Source: Rhynchospora pubera
Taxonomy: Eukaryota > Streptophyta > Magnoliopsida > Poales > Cyperaceae
Length of the DNA: 64,000 nt
Direction: 5' to 3'
Assembly (NCBI GenBank): GCA_028095005.1
Contig: CM051460.1
Location: 285,054,238-285,118,237, forward strand
The notes below the pieces were generated by a model. That model did no database searches and was not told where the DNA came from. It saw nothing but the letters and a program-made list of their open reading frames with translations. Below are positions 23,652 through 34,849 of this stretch, in pieces (position 1 is the first letter of the stretch; the number at the start of each line of letters is the position of its first letter). The position numbers and the translations under genes were made by a program.

Positions 23652-26600
23652 ATGTTTAAATTGTTAATTTTGTTGCGATCAATCTTTGAAAATTAACAAA
23701 CTCGTTTCTAAAAGTGTTCACTTAAGGAAGTAATACCGATTCCTAAGACACGATCTTAGTGAAGAGAAACTTGAGTATGTCAATTCTCAAAACTTTCCTC
23801 AAACTATCCGAACGTAGCAACGCGATGATTGATTGACTTTTGACGAAAAGTTATTCAATGAAGCGTATTGCTTAATATCCTCATTTGAAATTTCTAGACC
23901 TTTGAATTAGCGAATTCATATGGACTAAAATTAACTCGTACGTTATCATCCGCTTACACAAGAAAGTGTTCTTGGAGAAAGTAGATATTAACTCCATCAT
24001 TTATGATCGAGTATAAAGAATATGAGTTGACCAAGAGATTCTTCTTTTATATGAATGTTTCATTGGCTTACAAATCGAAAGATTTAGCTAATTGATAATT
24101 AGAGATATTAATCTCCGATATCAAGGATTGTTGATATTGTCATACGATCTCTTTGGAATTATAAAGGATATAATGTTACCTTCTTCGCACACTTGTTGAT
24201 GCAAAAAGGTAATTGGTTAAGTATTCAAAAAATACTTCACCAAGGTATGAGTTGAAATTTCGAGACCCTCATTTATGGCCATGTGTCACATGAGATGTTT
24301 CATTTGCCGTTTATGGAGGCATTTGAAAGGTCATCTGAAATACCATGATTATAATGATCTAATCCTAAGAAGTATTTGTCGTTCAAATTGTCTCACTATC
24401 TCTAATTTACACTAGTAACTTGATACTAGTTCATATGCTCACATTTAACGAAATGTGTTGGTAATGAAGAATAAGAGAATGTTCTAGAGATATAAAGTAA
24501 ACTCCGTATATGAAATGACTTGTTCGTTTAAGTCATTACCATTGAATACGTAGAGTTATCTTTATTAAGAGATTGTTTAGGAATTCAAGGTTGCATACCT
24601 TAATCCTAACCTCTCAAAATTATCTCCATTTCATATTCGATGATGGACGATTATGTTTTATAAAAGACAAGTTCCTTTTATTATGGATTTGTTTATATAA
24701 TTTCATGCATCTTGATTGAATTTGTTTGAAATAGATAAATAATTTTTGAATGACAAATAGGATGCGTAAGACTTGACATAAAGTATTTGACTTTCATGTT
24801 ATATATGACCACTTAGTCACATACATAAATAAGAATCGCATTACGAGAGTCTCCGTAACGTAGAGCTCGTAATTCAATTCGATTTCAAATCGATTGATAC
24901 GCGAATCATGTTTGTCAAATGACAAAAGCGCCTTTAACCTACAAAGGTTTAAGGACAAGTGACTTGATTAGGGCTTTTACATATCGATGTATAAATAACA
25001 ATAAGTACTTGTGCAATGAAAGGTTATTGATACTTTACTACTTAACTAACGATCATTGTAGATATTAACATATCTATTTGATAAGGTATAAATAGAACTT
25101 TTTGACTAGTTCAAAGGAGTTCAAGTGTAAAGTTGAAAGACCGTTCAAGAGAAAGAAAAAGTCTTACAATTAATCATGGTAAATGGATAAGTCATATGAT
25201 TTGAAATATTATCTAAAGAGTATGAAAGTAGTTTCACAACTCGCTTCATGAGAAATAATATGTCCAAGAATGGAGGTATCGAACAATATTTTGTATAGTT
25301 CAATCGGTAATAAATCAAATTGACTTATTCGACTCGTATTAGGGATTTGTGTTTGAGGACAATATTATTTACACTGAATAATGTTTCATCGAAGTCTATT
25401 GAGAAAGATATCTTACGAGATTTTGATCTCTAAGTATAATGTTTCTTAAGATTTGGTGTTGATAAGCTTATTTCAAGATCGTTGATAAGCTTGTACCCAA
25501 ATAAGACACTTAATATTTGTAGGATGCTTTATATCAAAAGGCACTACTTCCACAAATATGATAAGAACAAAGTAGTTGTTGCTAATCATAATGTAGTCTT
25601 GGAGAAATTCTCAAGAAGAAGTAGTGGGAGTAAAGTGAGCATTAAAGGAGTTTATGCGTCACTACAAGAAGTACTCTTATGGGAAACTTGTCACTCCATA
25701 CATGGTGCTTAGTGGGAGTTGAGCGGAACTTTATTCACAAGTTGTTTTGAAAGAAGTTTAATAGTACGCTCCTTCCAATGAGGACTCAACCATCTCACGA
25801 GTTGATGATGTTCGAGAAACTCATGGAATAGATGAGGAGTCAAGAACTCGTTCAACAAATCGTTGTAGAAGAAGTTCATGAACCTCAAGTACCAATCCTA
25901 CAAAAGATCAACGAGAGTTGATTGCCTAAGCCGTTTGGTGCATTGGCTTCACGACATTCTCAAATTTAGCATATGAGAATTCGTTGATAAACAAAAAAAC
26001 GATGGAAAGATCCGATTCCACATATATGGTTTGAATTCATATGATCTTTAAATGCAATCCATGTATAACAACAAGGTATAGACCTTGGTTGATGTTCGTG
26101 AATGAGCAATCCATCAAGAACGTTTAGATCTTCAAAAGGAAAGATTAATAACATGGATAACAAATCGACTATGTACAAAGCGCGGCTTCTCGCTTGTAGC
26201 TATGTCTATGGCTAGTTGACTACGTACAAAGCACAACTTCTTGCTTGTGGCTATGAATAAGTCAATAAAAATCATTCTAGCAATAGTTGTATTTCATATA
26301 TGTTGATATATGGAAAAACATATAAAATCGCCTTCTTCGTATGAATGAAGGAAGATATTGTGCATTTGACACAAATCGAGGTTTTATGTATTGCTAAAAA
26401 CAAACGCATGCTTCAAGGATCCATTAATGGATTAAAGCAAGTGTTGTGGAGATTGGAATAAAAATTTTGACAAGGAAGTCAAGGAGTTGAACTTCATCGA
26501 AAGTATCTTGTATAAACAAGATATTCGGTGGGAGCATAATTGTATTACTTGTATTGTTCAAGATAACAATTCATTAATTGGGAATAACATTAAGAAAATG

Positions 26601-27510
26601 AACATTGTCAAGATCTCTTTGGAGAATGCTTTCTCAAATGAGAACTTGGGCGAAATCACCTAATCCTAGGAAACAAAATCTATAAAAATAGATTATGATG
26701 GATGTTAGGTTTGAGCAAATGTGTATATATTGACGAAGTGTTCTAGAAACACGAAAGTTACACTCCGAGAAAGGATGTCTAACTATACGTCACATGGCAT
26801 GACTTGAGTATTTAGCTCGGTTTATTACAACTCAATTCGAGAAAGTGCATGAAATTATTCAAGCATTCTTTCATTATGAGTTTCATTTTGTACGCCATAT
26901 TTATGCATATGCCCCAATGTGTAGTATCCAAAAGATATGACAAACAGTTGTCAAATGGATACAAGAGACATATTTAGACAATAGTCAAGGATATCCTCGA
27001 GTACCTTATGAGAAAGAGTGATATAATGTTTCATCTCTTAAGATGAAAGAAATACCGTGTAAGTTGTTACACTGATAAAAAAATTTTCGAAAGATTGATA
27101 TAATCACAGTTGAGCTACATATTTTGCTTGAAGGTGGTGTTGTAAGTTTAGAAGGTGTTCTAAATGGAATATTACAACCGTTTCCGTCACCAAAGCAAAA
27201 TACATAGCAACTTGTGAAGCAATAAAAGAAGTTTATTTCGGATCGAGTTCTTAGTCGAGTTATTATGGTTCTATGCATCTCGAACCACAACTTACTCCTA
27301 AAGAACCCAATGTTACATTGGAGATTCAAATATGATCTATAACGATATCACTTAATATCATATGATGATGATCAAGAACATATATATAGTAGTGTATATA
27401 TAGGGTCGAACAAATTTGGATAGGTTCACGAACACAACGAACACGCTAGCATGACCTCTACCTTGAGCAGTATAAGAGATGCAATTATGCATCCAAACGT
27501 GGTGGACGTG
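23652..27510 (+). pseudogene. Thoroughly decayed gag-pol of element D
   Basis: Nucleotide-level traces of E's polyprotein are recognisable: the integrase entry ACAAAAGCGCCTTTAACC near 24,920, AGAAGAAGTAGTGGGAG near 25,615, and reverse transcriptase traces near 26,400-26,650. Frequent small indels and stops leave no frame over about 75 codons. Divergence from E is far higher here than in the LTRs or leader. Confidence 0.8.
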
Positions 27511-27631
27511 TGAGTAACTAGCTTTAACCGTATTATTTCTTTTTTAGGTCCGAGACATGTATATATGTAGATATATGACATTGTTCTCAATTCTTCGTTG
27601 GCTAGAAGTCACTACTGATTGACTCTAGGCC

Positions 27632-27642
27632 AAGTGGGAGAT
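27632..27642 (+). other. Polypurine tract of element D
   Basis: AAGTGGGAGAT is preserved exactly, directly before the 3' LTR, although the coding region upstream has decayed. Confidence 0.88.
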
Positions 27643-29681
27643 TGTTGGAGTCATGTCCTAGAAGTCAATAATTTGATGACTTTAATATTAGTTTATGTTG
27701 TGGATGATATTTTATCATCTGTTCCTAGGTTTATTATTGACAGATTATTCAGGTTGAGGATCTGAATTGTAGATCTCTGTGGATCATTCTTTAGAATGAC
27801 AATAATAAATCTAAACGGTCCATAATCTTGATAATTAACAAAGGAACATTAATTATCATATAAGATTAGTATGCAAGTTAAGTGATGATTAAGTTCTACT
27901 AATCATAGGTAAAGAGTTACCAACTTAATTGCATATGTATATGTTATGGAACATAGTACAGGACTTGACCCAACGAAATAAATATATGGATTGTGTTATG
28001 TGTCATTATTTATTTCGTTATGATTTTGGTCCTAAGTTTGAGATGTTTATTTTTTTTTACATGGGGATAGGTTCAATAAATATTGTCTACCGCTGATTCC
28101 CGATAAGGGCTGCTATACGGACTTTATTTATGTTCCCTTGAATTGTGCGGGGAAAAACTAATCATCAAGAAAACCGTATGTCCCTCGTTAATTCACTTAG
28201 TGAGTGACGATATCTGTTTGGGCCCCTTGATGGAGTTGGATCGTATGCGCGCAACTAAGTGATCAACTCTAGATCAAGAAACGTATAATCTGCAAGAATG
28301 ACACATTCCTATCTTGGATTATACGATGATATCGTGTGACATAAGAATCAAAATAGAGAAATTCTTTTATTCTCTTATGCAGGATTTAAATATTGTAGCA
28401 GTACATTATTTATGCGAATTGGGAATCATAACGTGTTGCTAGATACCGTTTATGATTATTGGAATTAAATAACGATTTAATTCCATGTCCAACATAGCAT
28501 AAATCCTCAAAGGGTCACACAAATAGAGTTTTGACCAAGACAGTGCTTTATTTATTTATTTATTCGCAACAGTGATAATTGCGGATAATATGACGAATTG
28601 ATTAATTAATTATATACCGTTATAGAACGTACTAATTAATTAAGTCAAACGGGTCATATAGAAATAAATAATAGCATAGGCTAATCCTAGAATAATTATT
28701 AAATAGTTAATAATTATTTTGGTTCAACTTAATTTAATAAAAATTGTTATATTAAATTATTGGGCTAATTTGTATATAGCAAATTTATAGTCCAAACAAA
28801 GAGCAATTGGAAATGGATTTAATTATAAGAATTAGAGCCCATTTAAGAATGAGCAAAAAGCCCATAAAGCCCATAATGGGTCCGGCCACAAGTATGGTTG
28901 CATAACGTCTAGAACGACCACGAAAACGGTCGATTTCGTTAACCGTTTTGTTTTAAAACGAAATTGATCACCCATTTGCGTTAACTGTTTCGTTTTGGTT
29001 GAAACGGTCGAAATCACGAAAATACCATGAAAATACACATGGACGAAACTGTTCTAAGCTTTCGTTAACCGTTTCGTTTATAAAACGCAACAAAAAATCT
29101 TAGGGAAATGAAACGAAACGAAAGGACGGTCGAAACGGTGACCGTTTTCACCCCTGGCCACAAGGTGGTAGGTGGGGATGGCAAAGTGTGTAATTTCTAG
29201 CAAGTTGCACCTAGGGTTGGTTGGCTATAAAAGGACCCCTAGGGATCCTTTTTCTCTCTCCTCTCTCCCTAGCCGCCACAACCCCCTTCCTCTCCCCTCT
29301 TGGCCGTGCGCCACCTCCCTACTCCTCCTATCTTGCTCATGTGTTGAGCCATACATCTTCATTAAAGTTCTAATTAACGGATTAGAAGAGGGTGTCATCC
29401 TAGCATTAGCCTAGTTCTCATTGAATTTGCTAGCACAATTTCAATTAGAGAGCTTGGTTAATCTCTAGGTGGACTCGAGGCGATTTGGAGACGAAGGAGA
29501 AGTACACCATCGATTCTCATGCCTTGGTCGAGCCCCGCGAGTACGATTTAGCGGGAGGTACAAATTTTCCACCTATCTCTTTGTGTTGAATTGGACTTGA
29601 GTACTAGATCGTTTGTGTGTTGTTTTAATTGGTTAATTAAGGGTAATTAGTACAAAATTAAAATTAGCACATTTCCTAACA
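27643..29681 (+). repeat. 3' LTR of element D (2,039 bp with MITE)
   Basis: It begins TGTTGGAGTCATGTCC and ends TTTCCTAACA. The extra length over the 5' LTR is almost entirely the 264-bp MITE plus its 8-bp duplication at 28893-29164. Confidence 0.94.
28893..29156. mobile_element. hAT-type MITE in D's 3' LTR (264 bp, TSD GCCACAAG)
   Basis: It is absent from the 5' LTR, which gives exact boundaries. GCCACAAG is duplicated at 28885-28892 and 29157-29164. The ends TATGGTTGCATAACG and (reverse complement) CAGGGGTGAAAACGG are imperfect inverted repeats. The interior is rich in AACGGTCG and CGTTAACCGTTT motifs in both orientations. There is no coding potential. Confidence 0.88.
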
Positions 29682-29734
29682 CTTTTTATATATATTTTCA
29701 AGCAAGTAATATACAAATTAATTGATATCTTTCT

Positions 29735-29784
29735 AGCATACCCCAACTTGTTTGGGACAAAAAGCTTAGTTGTTGTTGTTGTTT
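29735..29784 (+). mobile_element. 3' end of an Au-like SINE
   Basis: CATACCCCAACTTGTTTGGG, then ACAAAAAGCTTAGTTGTTGTTGTTG: a conserved-looking tail followed by the TTG repeat, typical of the plant Au SINE family. The tRNA-like head is not recognisable. It lies inside the right half of the hAT MITE. Confidence 0.5.
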
Positions 29785-30042
29785 CATTTATAAACTAATA
29801 TTTTATTCAATTTATAATAATATTTTACATAAAAAATAGCATTTATATGTATTAAATAAATATATTATATATCAAATTGTGTACTAATATATATAAATTA
29901 GTTAACAAAATTATATTTCAAGCTAATTTCGAGTGAGTCGAATTTGCTTCGAGTCCAAATATATCGAGTTAATATCGAATCGAGTCGAATTTTTCTAGAG
30001 CGACCCACGAGCCACGAGCTTTTTGCCACCCCTATTTATATG

Positions 30043-30703
30043 TCAATCTACTATTATTTTTTGGATAATGCGTAGTTTTTTTGTCTTTTATTGTCATGAT
30101 GCTATTTTTGAATTTTCCTACTCAAACATATCACGCTTATCATAACGTATTGTTAAAATATTATTTGCGTTATGTTCACTAACTTAACTGCCAAATAGAA
30201 ACATTTTGTTCGAAATAATTATAGAAATCTAAAGCAATTAAGATTGCTTGGAAATTTTAATATTTTTTTGTTTTGTAAACTACAAATTGGGGAAACTTAA
30301 GCAGCAATCTATAGATGTGAAAGGACTTGCTAATTAGGAAATATTTAAATTAGGGATAACACATTCGTTTCAATTAATTACTACAAAATAGCGTTAAATT
30401 AAACCAGTACGAGACGAACGACTGAACGCGTTAACTTATGTTAAGAAGTACCGACAAGGAAATGTTGTCAGATGTACTAATTAATCTTGCACTGGAAATG
30501 GAAAAGCAGGTCGATCGGTCGGCTCTTTTGCATGTCAGGTGTTTGACGAAATGCCTGTAGAGATATTGCAAGTCGCTTATTTATGCCGAGCCTAACTTAG
30601 TAAACGGCCTTTATAGGAAGTTTGATATTAATCTGTTGATGGCACCTGGTAAAGCAAAAAAAATTTTGGTGCCGTAGAAGCATTATTAATTCGGAATTGC
30701 TTA
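30043..30703. other. AT-rich intergenic sequence
   Basis: I see no gene, repeat boundary or RNA gene here. Confidence 0.5.
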
Positions 30704-30984
30704 GGACCATTCTGAGATTCTATCATCTCCATCATCCTCACGTGTACGCTGCTGTAACTAACTCTTCCCTTCTCACGCGTACGTTATCTCCCGCCTCTTC
30801 CCCCTCCTCCGTACACTATCTCCCATCCCATCTGTTCTCGCTCCACCTACGCCTCTCCTTCATCCATGGACCCATGGTCTCTCCTCCAGTATCGACGCCC
30901 TCCCATTCCTCTTCTCCCCACCACTAGCATCTGCAGCTTGACAGCTTCCCTACTTTTCCAGTTCTGTCCTATATTTCTTTGAAG

Positions 30985-31500
30985 TTAATATATATAACTG
31001 TTGAAGTTAATATATGTAACTGCTGAAGTTATATATGTAGTTATTGAAGTTATATATGTAAGTAATATGTTATATATGTAACTGTTGAAGTTAATATATA
31101 TAACTGTTGAAATTAATATATATAACTGTTGAAGTTAATATGTGTAACTGCCGAAGTTATATATGTAGTTATTGAAGTTAGATATGTAAGTAATATGTTA
31201 TATATATAACTGTTGAAGTTAATATATATAACTGTTGAAATTAATATATATAACTGTTGAAATTAATATGTGTAACTACTGAAGTTATATATGTAGTTAT
31301 TGAAGTTATATATGTAAGTAATATGTTATATATGTAACTGTTGAAGTTAATATATATAATTGTTGAAGTTAATATGTGTAACTGCTGAAGTTATATATGT
31401 AGTTATTGAAGTTATATATGTAAGTAATATATTATATATGTAACTGTTGAAGTTAATATATATAACCGTTGAAGTTAATATATATAATTGTTGAACTTGG
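30985..31500 (+). repeat. Minisatellite with about 22-bp units and 128-bp higher-order period
   Basis: Units resemble GTTGAAGTTAATATATATAAC. A distinctive block, AGTAATATGTTATATATGTA, recurs at about 31061, 31189, 31317 and 31423, giving spacings of 128, 128 and 106; the last is one unit short. Confidence 0.85.
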
Positions 31501-31649
31501 CATATTTAAATGTTGAAGGTAATATTTGAAGTGAGCATATTTAAATTGTTGAAGTTGACATATATATTAACTTCAACAGTTAAATATGTTAACCTCAACA
31601 TTTATAATCAATATATATTGTGTGTGAGAGTATGATATTACCAGAGGGT

Positions 31650-31775
31650 GGGGGGGAGGGGGAGGGGGCGTACGCGGAAGGGTGGGGGTTGCGGAGCGTA
31701 CGCGGGAGGGTGGGAGGGGGGCGAGCGTACGTGGGAGGGCTGGGAAGGGGGACGAGCGTACACGGCAGGGAGGGA
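31650..31775 (+). repeat. G-rich tandem repeat with CGTACG cores
   Basis: Four imperfect units of about 36 bp, each with GCGTACGYGGRAGGG or a close variant. The pattern is mirrored, more degenerate, on the left arm near 30,740-30,840. Confidence 0.65.
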
Positions 31776-32019
31776 AACAGAGCAATTTCCAGAAATAGAA
31801 AACGCGTAGAGCCAAAAATAGAGAAAACGCGTGGGGATGATGAATATCGGGGATGATCCTTATCATCTTGTTATTAATCTTCTTTATTTCTACTAGGTAA
31901 TCAAAAATTATTTCTCCTGCAGAATAAATCTACGAGCGTGAGCACAAAACAAAGCAAATAAAATAAAGTCTACGATAAGCTTAAAAAAAGAGAATATCTA
32001 TTGTGAATCATGATGCATA

Positions 32020-32369
32020 GAGGGCTTCGTATACCATTATCGTTTGATCGGTGATTTTGCAAACTGATAAATCTAAATTAACTAATCCAATCTATATATT
32101 AAATCTCATAGCAAACAAAATTTTATAATTTTTTTAATTATTTTACTATTTTTTCGAATTTTTTAAAGCTCGTCATTTTTTGCTACAAATTAGTGTATTT
32201 ATAAGCAAAAAATAACAAGCTTTAAAAAATTCAAAAAAATTAGTAAAAAAATTTAAAAAATTGTAAAATTTTATTTGCTATGAGATTTCAATATATAGAT
32301 TGTGTTAGTTAAATTAGATTTGACAATTTGTGAAACCACTGACCAAATTGGTTATGGTGCACGAAAGCT
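32020..32369. mobile_element. MITE with long inverted repeats
   Basis: Nearly the whole element is palindromic: the left arm includes CAAACTGATAAATCTAAATT and the right arm, read in reverse complement, matches it imperfectly, centred near 32,195. TA flanks both ends, so a TA target duplication is possible but unproven. The family is not assigned. Confidence 0.6.
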
Positions 32370-32619
32370 TATATGAACTGTTGGTTAAATATTTTCTCTC
32401 AATTTGCCGATTTGTAAAACAACACCAAAACCCTAAAACTAACATTTCCTTTTAGTGATTAATAGCTAGATTATTTGAAGAATGGATTAAAACAAGTGTG
32501 GCACGGGTTTTGGAGCTTCAAGAAATTGCATTGGACTAATTAGAGTCAATAGTTTAGGTATAATTAAACCCTAAACTAATCTCAATCAATTTGCTGGTAA
32601 AATGCTCAGTTTTTCTGTC

Positions 32620-33475
32620 AAGCGTTATACAACGTTGTTTGCCGTTACACAACGCGAAGGAAATTCGCTCTTAAATTGCAAAATTTCTGACAAGATTGGA
32701 ACAGCGTTACACAACGCTCAGTAGCGTTGTGCAACGCTAGTTCATTTGCTTTTAAACTTGTTAAATATGTTATCTCTCCTTGTCAGAACGTTGTGCAGCG
32801 CTAGATAACGTTACACAACATTTTCGCTTCTATGTTGTGCAACGTTATTCAGCATTGTACAACGGTTGTCTGGAGCAGGCAACTTTGCACTGCAGGCAAG
32901 CAAATTGGTATTTTTACATGCAAAACTGCCGGTTACGTTGTCCAACGCTAAATAGCGTTGAGCAACGTCAACGTTGTGTAACGCCTTACAGCGTTGCACA
33001 ACGTTAGCTGAGTCATGCACTTCAACATTGCTCAAACATCACTCAGACATCGCTCAGTAGCGCTGCTGCATGCATGGCCCATGTTCCATGCATGCAGCAC
33101 GCAGGCTGTTGGCATTTTTGCACGCAAAAGTGCAGGTTACGTTGGCCAACGCTGAATAGCGTTGAGCAACGCCCACGTTGTGTAACGTCAGTCAGCGTCA
33201 TATGACGTTCTGACAATGTTGTTTGAGTTGGTCAGAACGGCCTTCCTTCTTTTCAATCCTCCGTTGTGCAATGCTTCTTAGCGTTACACAACGCTCTGAC
33301 AAGTTCCAACGGAACTGTCGAGCATCTGCTTTGGACTTTTGCTAAAGCGTTGTGCAACGCTATAGAACGTTACACAACGCTCTGACAACTCACAACAGTA
33401 TTGTCTGTGACCGTTTGATTTTTCAACGGCTAGTTTTGCGTTGTACAATGCCATATAGCGTTGTACAACGGTAGA
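32620..33475. repeat. Array of about 21 palindromic CGTTR...CAACG motifs
   Basis: Copies of a 16-bp near-palindrome such as AGCGTTGTGCAACGCT or AGCGTTACACAACGCT lie at about 32622, 32643, 32703, 32723, 32788, 32808, 32832, 32850, 32935, 32953, 32968, 32989, 33138, 33156, 33174, 33262, 33281, 33346, 33366, 33438 and 33457. Most come in pairs 18-21 bp apart. Confidence 0.85.
33065..33098. repeat. Perfect hairpin, 13-bp arms
   Basis: GCTGCATGCATGG and its exact reverse complement are separated by an 8-base loop, inside the solo LTR and in a gap of the palindrome array. Confidence 0.85.
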
Positions 33476-34086
33476 GTCTGTTTTAACTGGTTTTTGGAGT
33501 TGTTGGCGCCCTCTATATATATTGGGCCTCTTAAAACTGTTCACATACTTTTGAAACCTTTGAAATTCCTCCTTTGTGAGCTCCAACCATTTAGACCATA
33601 TTCTCTCTTGTGTTTGAGCATTGAAATAGCAAAATCATTGAGATTAGAGTGTGTCAACCAATCCACTAGTGCTAATTGCTAGATTTGTTGAGTGATTTGG
33701 TTAGAGTCTCAATCCTTTGAGTGTTTGTGTTTGTTTAATTGAGTTAGGCCAATCCACCTTGAGAGTTCTTGTAACAAGGTGATTTGGTTCGAAGTTATAG
33801 ACCCGTCTGTTGTGGAATTGAACGGAGCGCGCCCCTTTCGTGGTTGCGGAACTCCCGGAGACGTACGACTAAGGCTAGCTCTTCCTAGCGGGTCAGAATT
33901 CCGTAATATATCGCGTGTCACTTCTTTCTCTCCTCTCTTTACTTTTCTTGTTTTGTGAATTGCTTGTGACTTGTTTTGTGTTTAGACCAAACTTGAATTG
34001 AACCAAATATTGACCATATCGGTTTAGAAAATCGATTTTGTGCCTATTCACCCCCCTCTAGGCCTTTCTTTAGGGACAACATGAAC

Positions 34087-34833
34087 CATGCTTAAAAAAA
34101 TTACCAGATAATTTGCACTTTTTCTATAATAATAAAAGCAAACAAAAATCCTATTGTTGAAGGATACAGTAATCTAGATTAAAAAAGTTCTAAATTGGTT
34201 AAAAAATGCTATGATATCTTCAAATCTTTAATAGGTACTCATGGTTTAAATCATTGGTCACCTGAGCTAAATTTTTACCAGATAATTTTTAACAGGTACT
34301 CTGATTCAGCTCCCTAAAACCGCACAAATATGTAGTGTCACCGTGAGGCTTCTAAATTGTGATAACAAGAATTAATTAAGAGAAATTATCTTAAATAAAA
34401 AAATGTCTTAAGAATTAGTATATTTCTTTGAATTTCCCACTCTTTTATACCCAAATAATTATTCCCCACTGTTTCCATTAGTATTAGCAAATTAGTTCTG
34501 TCGACTATATCTAAAGTATCACCAGATGCTGAACAAATCATTTGAATTTTGTGCATATATAACATAACACCATGATAAAAGTTAGATTGCTTGTTTCCTA
34601 TATATATTGAATAGACAAAAGTTGGTTAATCGCCACATTTCCTTTTGGTGATGCAACTACTTTCTCACACTACAAAGGTGACTAATCATACATAAAGTTT
34701 CACGTCGATTATCAATCTTTCTATTAGTCATTAGCATATTTAAGGACGAAATCAACAAGTCGTTGTTGCTCTTTTCATGATTAAGAAGTATATAAGAACA
34801 GAAATTACAATTGTCGTATGATTTCAATCTACT
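34087..34833. other. Intergenic sequence
   Basis: No gene or clear repeat recognised. Confidence 0.5.
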
Positions 34834-34849
34834 GAGATATTGTAGGAAA

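Larger units (their letters stand above)
19780..29681 (+). mobile_element. Ty1/copia element D, non-autonomous (9,902 bp, TSD CTTTT)
   Basis: LTRs lie at 19780-21540 and 27643-29681. The target duplication CTTTT is perfect at 19775-19779 and 29682-29686. Primer site and polypurine tract are intact. The internal region matches element E's leader and, weakly, its gag-pol, but no open frame survives. The LTRs differ by about 3 percent by eye, apart from one MITE inserted in the right LTR. See the finding on mobilisation in trans. Confidence 0.95.
19641..30034. mobile_element. hAT-type MITE split by element D (8-bp TSD TTTATATG)
   Basis: The left end TAGGGCTGGCAACGAGC and the right end (reverse complement TAGGGGTGGCAAAAAGCTCG) form terminal inverted repeats. 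TTTATATG flanks both ends (19633-19640 and 30035-30042), and an 8-bp duplication is the hAT signature. The pieces are 19641-19779 and 29687-30034. Motifs of the type CGAGTCGA and GAGCTCG recur in both halves. There is no coding capacity, so it is a non-autonomous element of roughly 0.5 kb before D inserted. Confidence 0.85.
30704..31859. mobile_element. Harbinger-like inverted-repeat element (TSD TTA)
   Basis: The left end GGACCATTCTGAGATTC and the right end (reverse complement GGATCATCCCCGATATTC) form imperfect inverted repeats that continue inward for over 100 bp of C-rich (left) or G-rich (right) sequence with CGTACG cores. TTA flanks both ends (30701-30703 and 31860-31862), as for PIF/Harbinger elements. 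The middle is a minisatellite. No transposase is present; the apparent frames in the G-rich arm are repeat artefacts. Confidence 0.5.
32379..34081 (+). mobile_element. Solo LTR, Sirevirus-like (1,703 bp, TSD TGAAC)
   Basis: It begins TGTTGGTT and ends GGGACAACA, flanked by TGAAC at 32374-32378 and 34082-34086, so one LTR remains after recombination. The 3' part reading ATTCACCCCCCTCTAGGC resembles LTR ends of plant Sirevirus-type copia elements. The 5' half carries an array of palindromes (separate entry). No internal region, primer site or polypurine tract is next to it. Confidence 0.8.

Noticed and set aside
30985..31500. CRISPR-like regular repeats
   Set aside because: Units are contiguous AT-rich minisatellite repeats without unique spacers, in a plant genome.
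31573..31866. Overlapping Pro/Arg- and Gly-rich frames on both strands
   Set aside because: They arise from the GC-rich tandem repeats of the inverted-repeat element.
32780..33586. Several 70-100 codon frames on both strands, rich in VQR and CV
   Set aside because: Produced by the palindromic CGTTG/CAACG array, which lacks stops in many frames.
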